NCBI GenBank assembly: GCA_045631645.1
Contig: JAZQVC010000023.1
Location: 1 to 13,492, forward strand
Origin: SIG459 sp045631645
GTDB taxonomy: Bacteria > Bacillota > Clostridia > Oscillospirales > Oscillospiraceae
DNA length: 13,492 bases
Direction of reading: 5' to 3'
Shown: in pieces, positions 7,555 to 13,492 of the stretch
Position numbering within the stretch: the first letter of the stretch is position 1
Layout of the letters: every line of letters starts with the position of its first letter
Position numbers and translations under genes: made by a program
The notes under the pieces: generated by a model
Seen by the model: only the letters and a program-made list of their open reading frames with translations
The model's database searches: none
What the model was told of the DNA's origin: nothing

Positions 7555-7605
7555 AAAATCACCCCGACTGCAAATACTTAGAAAAAAGCGGTCGGGGTGA
7601 TTTTT
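7555..7605 (+). terminator. Terminator hairpin overlapping the tepA translation start
   Basis: A perfect 14-bp stem pairs 7555-7568 with 7591-7604 around a 22-base loop and ends in TTTTT (7601-7605). It starts seven bases after the aminopeptidase stop codon. The base directly after it is the A of the tepA ATG (7606), so terminator and gene start share sequence. The left flank is A-rich and would give a weaker T-rich end for a transcript from the other strand. Confidence 0.85.
7594..7601 (+). promoter_or_regulatory. tepA ribosome binding site inside the terminator stem
   Basis: GGGGTGAT (7594-7601) resembles the GGAGGTGAT sequence complementary to the 16S rRNA tail and is suitably spaced from the ATG at 7606. 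All eight bases lie in the right arm of the 14-bp stem, so the folded hairpin would hide them. No other purine-rich site precedes the alternative in-frame starts (GTG 7597, ATG 7612). Confidence 0.6.
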
Positions 7606-8271
7606 ATGTCTATGGATAAAAACGAGCAGAACTCTCTGCAGGAATTCGGTACCACATCGGCGAAAAAGGGCGGCATACACTGCGTTTCCATTATCGGTCA
7701 GGTGGAGGGACATCAGGTGTTGGGTGAGGACAGCAAAACAACAAAGTATGAACATTTGATGCCTTTGCTTGCATCAATGGAGGAGACGGCGGATGTTGGG
7801 GGAGTGCTGTTTCTTATAAACACCGCAGGTGGAGACGTGGAAGCAGGGCTTGCCATTGCGGAGCTTATTGCAGGGATGCGAAAACCAACCGCTTCCATTG
7901 TCCTTGGAGGAGGGCACAGTATAGGCGTGCCCTTGGCAGTGGCAGCAAAGCGCAGCTTTATTGTGCCCTCGGCTTCCATGACTGTGCATCCTGTCAGGTT
8001 GAGCGGCACAGTAATCGGCACGGAGCAGACCTATAATTATTTTGCCCGAATTCAGGATAGAATTGCCCTTTTCATAAGCTCTCACTCCCACATTTCAAGG
8101 GAAAGCCTTCTTGAACTTATGCACGGCAGACGGGATATGGCAAACGATATGGGAAGCGTTCTCTCGGGAAAAGAAGCGGTGGAGCAGGGGATAATAGATG
8201 CTGTCGGCTCCCTTTCTGATGCTCTTGATTATCTCCACAAAAGTATTGATAGTGAGGAAAAGAGAGGCTGA
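7606..8271 (+). CDS. tepA: ClpP-like protease, TepA/YmfB family
   Basis: ClpP/crotonase-fold protein of the TepA family (B. subtilis YmfB, called translocation-enhancing protein), 221 residues from the ATG at 7606. Typical blocks are IIGQVEGHQVL, KTTKYEHLMP, LINTAGGDVEAGLAIAEL, VLGGGHSIGVP, SMTVHPVRLSGTVIG and SGKEAVEQGIIDAVG. The candidate catalytic residues are Ser105 in GGGHSIG, His128 in TVHPVR and, less surely, Asp181 in ANDMG. There is no signal peptide, so the protein is probably cytosolic. Its in vivo substrate is not established. In bacilli the family gene lies beside spoIIIE; here uppP stands between it and ftsK. A GTG at 7597 would add three residues, but it lies inside the likely ribosome binding site. 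No convincing promoter lies directly upstream. Its codon use is less biased than that of its neighbours. Confidence 0.9.
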   Translation: MSMDKNEQNSLQEFGTTSAKKGGIHCVSIIGQVEGHQVLGEDSKTTKYEHLMPLLASMEETADVGGVLFLINTAGGDVEAGLAIAELIAGMRKPTASIVLGGGHSIGVPLAVAAKRSFIVPSASMTVHPVRLSGTVIGTEQTYNYFARIQDRIALFISSHSHISRESLLELMHGRRDMANDMGSVLSGKEAVEQGIIDAVGSLSDALDYLHKSIDSEEKRG

Positions 8272-8284
8272 GCCCTCTCTTTTC
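8258..8284 (+). terminator. Short terminator at the end of tepA
   Basis: A perfect 10-bp stem (8258-8267 with 8274-8283) surrounds the six-base loop CTGAGC, which contains most of the tepA stop codon. The T run (TTTT) is part of the stem and is followed by C, so termination may be only partial. Confidence 0.6.
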
Positions 8285-8304
8285 GAAGCAACATGAGAAA
8301 ATTA

Positions 8305-8320
8305 TGTAAACTTTGTTACA
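8305..8320 (+). repeat. Inverted repeat upstream of the uppP promoter
   Basis: TGTAA (8305-8309) and TTACA (8316-8320) form a 5-bp inverted repeat around ACTTTG. It lies 15 bases before the -35 element. The core resembles the CTTTG-centred palindrome in the prfA promoter, allowing single-base insertions. It may be an activator or repressor site, or chance in AT-rich DNA. Confidence 0.3.
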
Positions 8321-8335
8321 CGCTTCCCTTGTACT

Positions 8336-8364
8336 TTGGCAAAAACTGTGGTAGTATGTATAAG
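8336..8364 (+). promoter_or_regulatory. Promoter of the uppP-ftsK-mrnC-rqcH unit
   Basis: TTGGCA (8336-8341) and TATAAG (8359-8364) are 17 bases apart, each 5/6 to the vegetative consensus. Transcription would start near 8371, giving a leader of about 38 bases. An overlapping weaker pair is TTGTAC (8329-8334) with TAGTAT (8352-8357). The uppP ribosome binding site GGAGGG is at 8398-8403. Confidence 0.7.
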
Positions 8365-8408
8365 TTAAGGAAAGATAATTTGAGTTATTACATATTCGGA
8401 GGGAACCT

Positions 8409-9248
8409 ATGACATATTTAACTGCTGCTTTTCTGGGACTTGTCCAGGGTTTGGCGGAATTTTTGCCAATATCCAGTTCTGGTCATCTTTCTATATTTCA
8501 AAATTTTCTCGGTTTGACCAATATTGAAGAGGGCGGACATGTTTTCTTCGACCTTCTCCTCCATCTTGCAACCCTCGTTGCTGTCTGCGTGTTTTACCGC
8601 AAGGACATAATGGATATAATCACTGAGGGCATCACCTATGTGAAGAGCGTGGGTCATCCCGTGCCCGGCGTTAAGAAGAAATATCCTGCCGTGAGACTTC
8701 TTATGATGATGTTCTTCGCAACTTTGCCCCTTTTTGTTATCCTGCCCATAAAGGATAAAATAGAGGGTCTTTATAACAACACCATGTTTATCGGCTTTGC
8801 CCTTTTGTTCTGTGGCGCAATACTTTATATTTCCGACCGTTTGCCCCGCGGACATAAAAACGAAAAGACTATGAAGGTTAAAGATGCCCTCATAATCGGC
8901 GTTTTCCAGGCTCTTGCAACTGTGCCCGGAATTTCCCGTTCCGGTACTACAATCACAACCGGCATAGCAACAGGCCTTGACCGCCAGTTTGCGGTTAAGT
9001 TCTCCTTCCTGATGTCCATTCCCGCAATTTTGGGCGCAAACATTCTTTCTATTGCCGATGCAATCGAAGCGGGCATTGATGCATCTATGCTTCCCAAGTA
9101 TTTGATAGGCATGCTGGTGGCAATGGTGTCCGGCTATTTCTCCCTCGTGCTTCTGCGCTATATCTCCCGCAAGGGCAGATTTGGCGGATTCTCCTTCTAT
9201 TGCCTTGTGGTTGGCGTTGCAACCATTATTCTTACTATGGTTCTCTGA
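8409..9248 (+). CDS. uppP: Undecaprenyl-diphosphate phosphatase (BacA family)
   Basis: Integral membrane phosphatase that converts undecaprenyl diphosphate to the monophosphate lipid carrier needed for peptidoglycan and other wall polymers. Its activity also lowers bacitracin sensitivity. It has 279 residues, normal for the family. The N-terminal (E/Q)xxxE motif is Gln13 to Glu17 in QGLAEFLPISSSGHL, and the phosphate-binding PGISRSGTT loop is at 173-181, with Arg177. Several strongly hydrophobic helices alternate with short loops, as in BacA. The site GGAGGG at 8398-8403, five bases before the ATG, supports the start. This is the first gene after its promoter, and ftsK starts 11 bases after its stop, so lipid-carrier recycling and chromosome segregation appear coexpressed. 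Confidence 0.97.
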   Translation: MTYLTAAFLGLVQGLAEFLPISSSGHLSIFQNFLGLTNIEEGGHVFFDLLLHLATLVAVCVFYRKDIMDIITEGITYVKSVGHPVPGVKKKYPAVRLLMMMFFATLPLFVILPIKDKIEGLYNNTMFIGFALLFCGAILYISDRLPRGHKNEKTMKVKDALIIGVFQALATVPGISRSGTTITTGIATGLDRQFAVKFSFLMSIPAILGANILSIADAIEAGIDASMLPKYLIGMLVAMVSGYFSLVLLRYISRKGRFGGFSFYCLVVGVATIILTMVL

Positions 9249-9253
9249 GGTGA
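9247..9253 (+). promoter_or_regulatory. Ribosome binding site that fixes the ftsK start
   Basis: GAGGTGA (9247-9253) overlaps the uppP stop codon and lies six bases before the ATG at 9260. The in-frame TTG at 9257 would be too close to it, so the ATG is preferred. Confidence 0.65.
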
Positions 9254-9259
9254 ACTTTG

Positions 9260-12019
9260 ATGGCAACAAACTCCAAATCAGGCGGTAAATCTACCGCTTC
9301 AAAATCCAAATCCACTGCTTCCAAGGGGAAGGGCGGAAAGCATACTGCTTCCAAGACCCAAAGCCAAAAGGCAGCGCCTGCGGCTACTGCGAAGCCCATT
9401 AGGCGCGAGGTTTGGGCAATCGCATGCTTTTTCATAGGCATTTTCGCAATGATTGGCTATTTCAAGGTGGACGCAATATTTATTACATATATATGCGGCA
9501 CTATCAAAGGCTTCATTGGATATGGCTATATCATACTGCCTCCCGCTCTTATAGTATGCGCCGGTATCCTTGCTTTTCATAAGGGACGTCCTGTAAAAGC
9601 AAGGAGCATTTGCCTTGTGCTTGTGCCTGTGGTGTTCGGCGCTCTTTGCCATCTTATCTTTGCAAAGTTCGAGCCCGATTTTTCCAAGTTTGATGAGGCT
9701 TTCAAGACTATTTATTCCGAAGGTGCGGCAATGCATGGCGGTGGCCTTATTTCCGGCTTCCTTGCCATAGGCTTTGAGGCTCTTTTCAGCGTTTGGGGAG
9801 CAGTTCCCGTATTTATATTCGGCCTTATCGCCCTTTTGATGGTGGCATTCAAGGTAACTCCCGAAATGCTTATCAATAAGGCCAAAAATCGCACAAAGCT
9901 CAGCTATGATGTTGAGGATGAGGATGCAGAGCCTCCTCTCTTCACTGTTCCCGATAACTCTGCCCATAAACTCAGTCGGGATAAAAAGCGCAAAGCTGCC
10001 GAAAAGGAAGAGGAAATCGTTCCTGTCAACTTCACTGCCAAAGCTCAGGAAGAGAGACTTAACCGCAGGGCTATAGACATTCCCATTGATGATGAAGAAC
10101 TGGGGTTCAACTACGAGGAAAAGCGCGTTGGATTTTTCAATGCAAATCCCAGAGTTGCAACTCCCGGTCAGGTGCTCAGCGAGAGCGCGCAGCAAAGACG
10201 CAAAAATCCTGCCGTTAGCTATCCTGCACCCATGGATGAAAAAAACGAGAATCCCACAGATAATGTTAAGCCCCTCAGCTATGAGGAGGCTGCGGACATA
10301 GCAGGTGTTGAGCCTGTTGCAATAAGAAGCGAAGAAGTCAGTTCTGAGAGAGTTAAGATCATCCAGCCTGCACCCAGCCCCAGAATAAGCAAAAAAGCAG
10401 CCGCGGAAGCCGAAATTCAGCAGGAATCCGATGTGGTTGCCAAAGCTGTTGAGGAAAAGGATGCAGAAAGCCACGGTGAATATCGCTATCCTCCCATAAA
10501 TCTTCTCAGAAGCCGCAGCGGAGCTGCTGCCGACGGCAGGGAAGAGATGGCTCTCAACAGAGAAAGACTTCAGGCAACTCTCAATTCCTTTGGAGTGAAT
10601 GCCTCCATCACTGATATCACAAGAGGTCCTACTGTGACCCGTTATGATATTGAGCTTGAGTCCGGTGTAAGACTCTCCAAGATAACAAACCTGGCAGGTG
10701 ATCTTGCACTTGCTCTCGGTGTAAGCGGCGTAAGAATTGCCCCGATTCCCGACATGGTTGCAACTGTGGGTATTGAAGTTCCCAACAAGATAGTCAGCAC
10801 CGTTTACTTGCGCAGCATTATCGAATCTCCGGCCTTCCGCGATGCTTCCAGCAAGCTTACCTTTGCCATTGGCGAGGATATAGGTGGAGAGAGCATTTGC
10901 GGCAATATTGCAAAGCTGCCCCATCTGCTTATTGCAGGTACAACTGGCTCCGGTAAGAGCGTGTGTATGAACAGCCTTATCCTGAGTATCCTTTACAAGG
11001 CAACGCCCGAAGAGGTTCGCTTCATCATGGTTGACCCCAAGATGGTTGAACTTGGAATTTATAACGGCATTCCCCACCTCTATATTCCCGTTGTAACCGA
11101 CCCCAAGAAGGCTGCAGGTGCTCTGCAGTGGGCCGTTGTTGAAATGCTCAAGCGCTACCGTCTTTTCTCTGAAGCGGGAGTACGCGACCTTGCAGGTTAT
11201 AATGCCATAAGAAAGCGCAACGGCGAAAGCATACTGCCTCAGGTTGTAATCGTTATCGATGAGCTTGCTGACCTTATGATGGTTGCCAGCCGCGAGGTTG
11301 AAGAGAGCATTTGCCGCGTTGCCCAGATGGGACGAGCCAGCGGCATGCATCTTGTTATCGCAACCCAGCGTCCTTCTGCGGATGTTATCACCGGCCTTAT
11401 GAAGGCCAATATCCCCAGCCGTATTTCCTTTGCTGTCTCCTCCGCTATGGAGTCGAGAATCATAATGGACCAGTCCGGCGCAGAAAAGCTTGTGGGCAGC
11501 GGCGATATGCTCTATGCCGCTCTCGGTATGGGCAAGGCCAGACGCGTTCAGGGCGCCTTTGTAAGCGATGAGGAGAGAGAAGAGATAGTTAACTTCGTCA
11601 AGCGCTATTCCGAGGCGGATTATGACGATGATATTATCGCTGCCGTTGAAAAGGCCGCTGAGGCCAAGAGCGGTGGTGAAGGCGGAAAAGTTTCCGAAAG
11701 CGAGCATGAGGAAAAGACCCAGTATGATGAGCTGGTGCCTCAGGCTGCGGAGGTTATTTTCGAAACCAAACAGGCCAGCGTATCCATGCTTCAGCGCCGA
11801 TTAAAGCTGGGATATTCCAGAGCTGCGAGAATTGTTGACCAGCTTGAGGAATTGGGAATTTTGGGTCCCTACGAGGGCAGCAAACCCCGCCAGATTCTTG
11901 TTACCAAGGAACAGTGGCAGGAGATGCAGCTGATGCACGGCACAGCGCCTATTGACAAAGCGCCTAAACAGATGGATATGTTCGGCGAGGATGAATTTGA
12001 TGAGGCTTGGGATGAGTGA
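9260..12019 (+). CDS. ftsK: DNA translocase FtsK/SpoIIIE
   Basis: Septum-anchored hexameric ATPase that pumps double-stranded DNA during chromosome segregation, or into the forespore in spore formers. The 919 residues fall into: a Lys/Ser/Thr-rich cytoplasmic tail (1-50); four or five membrane segments (about 51-70, 87-106, 115-135 and a long hydrophobic stretch 162-197); a charged, probably disordered linker (about 205-425); and the motor domain. The motor has Walker A GTTGSGKS at 560-567, Walker B VVIVIDELAD with Asp667-Glu668, and the ATQRPSADVITGLMKANIP block. The C-terminal winged-helix gamma domain (about 820-885, QRRLKLGYSRAARIVDQLEELG) reads polar guide sequences on the chromosome. 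Sequence alone does not separate FtsK from SpoIIIE function. The gene starts 11 bases after uppP and overlaps mrnC by eight bases. Confidence 0.97.
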   Translation: MATNSKSGGKSTASKSKSTASKGKGGKHTASKTQSQKAAPAATAKPIRREVWAIACFFIGIFAMIGYFKVDAIFITYICGTIKGFIGYGYIILPPALIVCAGILAFHKGRPVKARSICLVLVPVVFGALCHLIFAKFEPDFSKFDEAFKTIYSEGAAMHGGGLISGFLAIGFEALFSVWGAVPVFIFGLIALLMVAFKVTPEMLINKAKNRTKLSYDVEDEDAEPPLFTVPDNSAHKLSRDKKRKAAEKEEEIVPVNFTAKAQEERLNRRAIDIPIDDEELGFNYEEKRVGFFNANPRVATPGQVLSESAQQRRKNPAVSYPAPMDEKNENPTDNVKPLSYEEAADIAGVEPVAIRSEEVSSERVKIIQPAPSPRISKKAAAEAEIQQESDVVAKAVEEKDAESHGEYRYPPINLLRSRSGAAADGREEMALNRERLQATLNSFGVNASITDITRGPTVTRYDIELESGVRLSKITNLAGDLALALGVSGVRIAPIPDMVATVGIEVPNKIVSTVYLRSIIESPAFRDASSKLTFAIGEDIGGESICGNIAKLPHLLIAGTTGSGKSVCMNSLILSILYKATPEEVRFIMVDPKMVELGIYNGIPHLYIPVVTDPKKAAGALQWAVVEMLKRYRLFSEAGVRDLAGYNAIRKRNGESILPQVVIVIDELADLMMVASREVEESICRVAQMGRASGMHLVIATQRPSADVITGLMKANIPSRISFAVSSAMESRIIMDQSGAEKLVGSGDMLYAALGMGKARRVQGAFVSDEEREEIVNFVKRYSEADYDDDIIAAVEKAAEAKSGGEGGKVSESEHEEKTQYDELVPQAAEVIFETKQASVSMLQRRLKLGYSRAARIVDQLEELGILGPYEGSKPRQILVTKEQWQEMQLMHGTAPIDKAPKQMDMFGEDEFDEAWDE
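9290..9355 (+). repeat. STASK-type repeats in the FtsK N-terminal tail
   Basis: The tail contains STASK (residues 11-15), STASK (18-22) and HTASK (28-32) among many further lysines, serines and glycines. The copies differ at codon level, so this looks like selected composition and not a recent DNA duplication. The segment precedes the first membrane helix and would face the cytoplasm. Confidence 0.6.
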
Positions 12020-12425
12020 TATGAAAGATTTTCTTGATATTAAGTTATCCGAAGCGGAAATAAGGGCCATTTCCAATCTGGGACTTGCCCATATAGGAGA
12101 CTGCGTCTATGAGCTTATGGTTCGCTCAAGAATCATCTGCTCAGGTCGCAGTACCTCTGCAGGACTCCACAGAGATACAGTTAAGTATGTTTCAGCCCCT
12201 GCTCAGGCAGCAGCCGTGGAAAAGATTTTGCCCGCTCTCAGCGAAGAGGAGAGAGCAGTTTACCGCCGCGGAAGAAACACAAGGGTAAACTCTGTTCCCA
12301 AGAATGCGGACAGAGCCCAGTATCATGCCGCAACGGGTCTGGAGGCTCTTTTCGGCTGGCTCTATCTCAACGGATGCCATGAGCGATTGAATGAACTTTT
12401 CGCAATAATAATGGAGGAAGAATAA
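12012..12425 (+). CDS. mrnC: Mini-ribonuclease III
   Basis: Small dimeric RNase III-type endonuclease lacking the double-stranded RNA-binding domain. In B. subtilis the family matures 23S rRNA 3' and 5' ends. From the ATG at 12012 it has 137 residues, normal for MrnC. The catalytic helix is LAHIGDCVYELMVR, with the conserved Asp in GDxVYE. The RGRNTRVNSVPKNADRAQYHAATGLEALFGWLYL region carries the second acidic cluster. GAGG at 12002-12005 is well spaced for 12012; a second in-frame ATG at 12021 would give a protein three residues shorter. The start overlaps the end of ftsK by eight bases and the stop overlaps the next start by one base (TAATG). The frame stays open upstream to 11952, but that part lies inside ftsK and is not conserved. 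Confidence 0.94.
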   Translation: MSDMKDFLDIKLSEAEIRAISNLGLAHIGDCVYELMVRSRIICSGRSTSAGLHRDTVKYVSAPAQAAAVEKILPALSEEERAVYRRGRNTRVNSVPKNADRAQYHAATGLEALFGWLYLNGCHERLNELFAIIMEEE

Positions 12426-13492
12426 TGCCTCTGGACAGCGTATGCGTTTCCGCCCTCGCATCTGAGCTTCGCGCTCAGATAGTGGGCGGAAAAATTGATA
12501 AAGTGCAGCAGCCGGAGCGGGATACGGTGCTTTTGAGCATCCGTTCCCCCTTCGGCAATGTGCGTCTTGCCCTTTGTGGCGGCGTGGGAAATGCCAGAGT
12601 TCATCTGACGGACGCAAAATACGAAAACCCTGCCCAGCCGCCTATGTTCTGCATGCTTTTGCGCAAGCATCTTGTAGGCGCTCGCATATCCGCTTTGCAG
12701 CAGCCCGAGAGAGAAAGAATAATCATCTTCGAGCTTGATGGCTATGATGAGATGGGCTCTCCTGTGAAAAAGCAGCTTGTTGTGGAGATGATTGGACGCG
12801 GCACAAATATAATTCTCGTCAACGGCGATGGAATTATCATAGACTGCCTGCGAAGGGTGGATGCGGAAATGAGCGCCATCCGTCAGGTGCTGCCGGGACT
12901 TATCTACCGCCTGCCCATAAGCCAGACAAAGCCTGATTTCTTTGCGGTAACAAGCGCGGAGAGAAGGGCTCTTTGGGAAAACTATGACGGACAGAAAGCC
13001 CCCGATAAATGGCTTCTGGAGACCTTCTCCTGCCTGTCTCCTCTGGTTTGCAGAGAGATAGTCCACCGCTGCTACGGGGATACGGACTGCCTTCCTGAAG
13101 CCATGGACGCCCTTGCGGAAGCGGTTGAGAGAGGGGAATTTGTGCCCTACATGCTTCTTTCTGAAGGCAAGCCTAAGGATTTCAGCTTTATACGAATAAG
13201 CCAGTACGGAGCAGATATGAGCGGAGAATGCTTCCCCGGTTTTTCTGCGCTGCTGGATGCTTTTTATACCCGACGCAGTCAGGCTGAGGATCTCCACCGC
13301 CGCACCCAAAGTCTGCGAAAAACCGTAAAAAACGCACGAGACAGGGTCAGTCGCAAGCTGGAACTTCAGCGCACCGAGCTTGAAAAAACGGCTAAAAGGG
13401 ATGAAAAACGCCGCTGGGCAGACCTTATAACCGCAAATCTTTATAGAGCAAAGGGCGGCAGCAGCATAACTGTGGAGGATTTCTACGAGGAA
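12425..13492 (+). CDS. rqcH: Rqc2 homologue RqcH (NFACT family), 3' end outside the window
   Basis: Ribosome-associated quality-control factor. The family binds 50S subunits carrying stalled peptidyl-tRNA and recruits tRNA-Ala to add C-terminal alanine tails that mark the chain for degradation. Older annotations call it fibronectin-binding protein. The first 356 residues are present without a stop; full-length relatives are about 570. An NFACT-N domain occupies roughly 1-200, with Asp4, ENPAQPPMFCMLLRKHL (67-83) and EMIGRGTNIILVN (121-133). A helix-hairpin-helix region (SPLVCREIV, 204-212) follows, and then a coiled coil from about 285 (RRTQSLRKTVKNARDRVSRK). The position of the key Asp-Arg pair reads Glu97-Arg98. 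GGAGGAA at 12413-12419 supports the start. Reading begins on the last base of the mrnC stop codon (TAATG), implying coupled translation. Confidence 0.94.
   Translation, partial: MPLDSVCVSALASELRAQIVGGKIDKVQQPERDTVLLSIRSPFGNVRLALCGGVGNARVHLTDAKYENPAQPPMFCMLLRKHLVGARISALQQPERERIIIFELDGYDEMGSPVKKQLVVEMIGRGTNIILVNGDGIIIDCLRRVDAEMSAIRQVLPGLIYRLPISQTKPDFFAVTSAERRALWENYDGQKAPDKWLLETFSCLSPLVCREIVHRCYGDTDCLPEAMDALAEAVERGEFVPYMLLSEGKPKDFSFIRISQYGADMSGECFPGFSALLDAFYTRRSQAEDLHRRTQSLRKTVKNARDRVSRKLELQRTELEKTAKRDEKRRWADLITANLYRAKGGSSITVEDFYEE

Noticed and set aside
6067..7755. 562-codon open frame on the minus strand
   Set aside because: It is codon-aligned with the M18 aminopeptidase gene and extends across the terminator hairpin. 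It has no motif and no sensible gene start.
9299..11707. 802-codon open frame on the minus strand
   Set aside because: It is codon-aligned with ftsK, whose motor and gamma domains are unmistakable. The antisense translation has no recognisable domain and follows from codon bias.
11952..12011. 20-residue N-terminal extension of mrnC
   Set aside because: It lies wholly inside ftsK, has no ribosome binding site before it and lacks similarity to Mini-RNase III. The ATG at 12012 has GAGG six bases upstream.
12362..13309. 315-codon open frame on the minus strand at the right edge
   Set aside because: The plus strand carries a clear RqcH N-terminus with a ribosome binding site and coupling to mrnC. 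The antisense frame is its shadow.
1..13492. Mobile element, CRISPR array, defence system or RNA gene
   Set aside because: All sizeable open frames on the coding register are recognised housekeeping genes. The intergenic gaps are under about 190 bases and contain only promoters, hairpins and short dyads. No direct repeat array, transposase, tRNA cloverleaf or rRNA segment was seen.

Overview
The window is a compact stretch of housekeeping chromosome from a low-to-mid GC Gram-positive bacterium. Clostridia is most likely, perhaps a gut Oscillospirales-type lineage. The main support is the set of Firmicutes-type proteins: TmcAL, TepA, Mini-RNase III, RqcH, and an acetate kinase beside TmcAL. 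The lineage below Clostridia is inference. Eleven protein genes fill almost the whole window. I see no tRNA, rRNA, CRISPR array, insertion sequence, phage gene or defence system, and no gene-free stretch over 300 bases.

Layout. Acetate kinase (9-1208, minus) diverges from tmcAL (1340-2539), which makes a tRNA acetyl modification directly from acetate. tmcAL is followed closely by an orphan solute-binding lipoprotein (2554-3720) and a strong terminator. A second unit starts from a good sigma-A-type promoter near 3830-3858 and holds prfA, a fused tsaC-coaE gene and an M18 aminopeptidase, all overlapping by a few bases (3902-7548). A 14-bp terminator hairpin follows, and its right arm is also the ribosome binding site of tepA (7606-8271). 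A third unit starts from a promoter at 8336-8364 and holds uppP, ftsK/spoIIIE, mrnC and rqcH (8409 to the window end). Its genes overlap or lie within 11 bases of each other, and rqcH runs off the right edge.

How the genes relate. Much of the window serves translation: ac4C and t6A tRNA modification (TmcAL, TsaC domain), peptide release (RF1), 23S rRNA maturation (MrnC) and rescue of stalled chains (RqcH). A second theme is acetate and CoA metabolism (AckA, acetate use by TmcAL, the CoaE domain). A third is envelope and division (UppP, FtsK, TepA, the lipoprotein).

The points most worth a second look are: the threonylcarbamoyl-AMP synthase / dephospho-CoA kinase fusion sitting beside prfA where prmC is often found; the terminator that contains the tepA ribosome binding site; Glu in place of the catalytically important Asp97 of RqcH; and nested inverted repeats over the prfA promoter with a similar element upstream of uppP. 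None of these amounts to a clearly new system.
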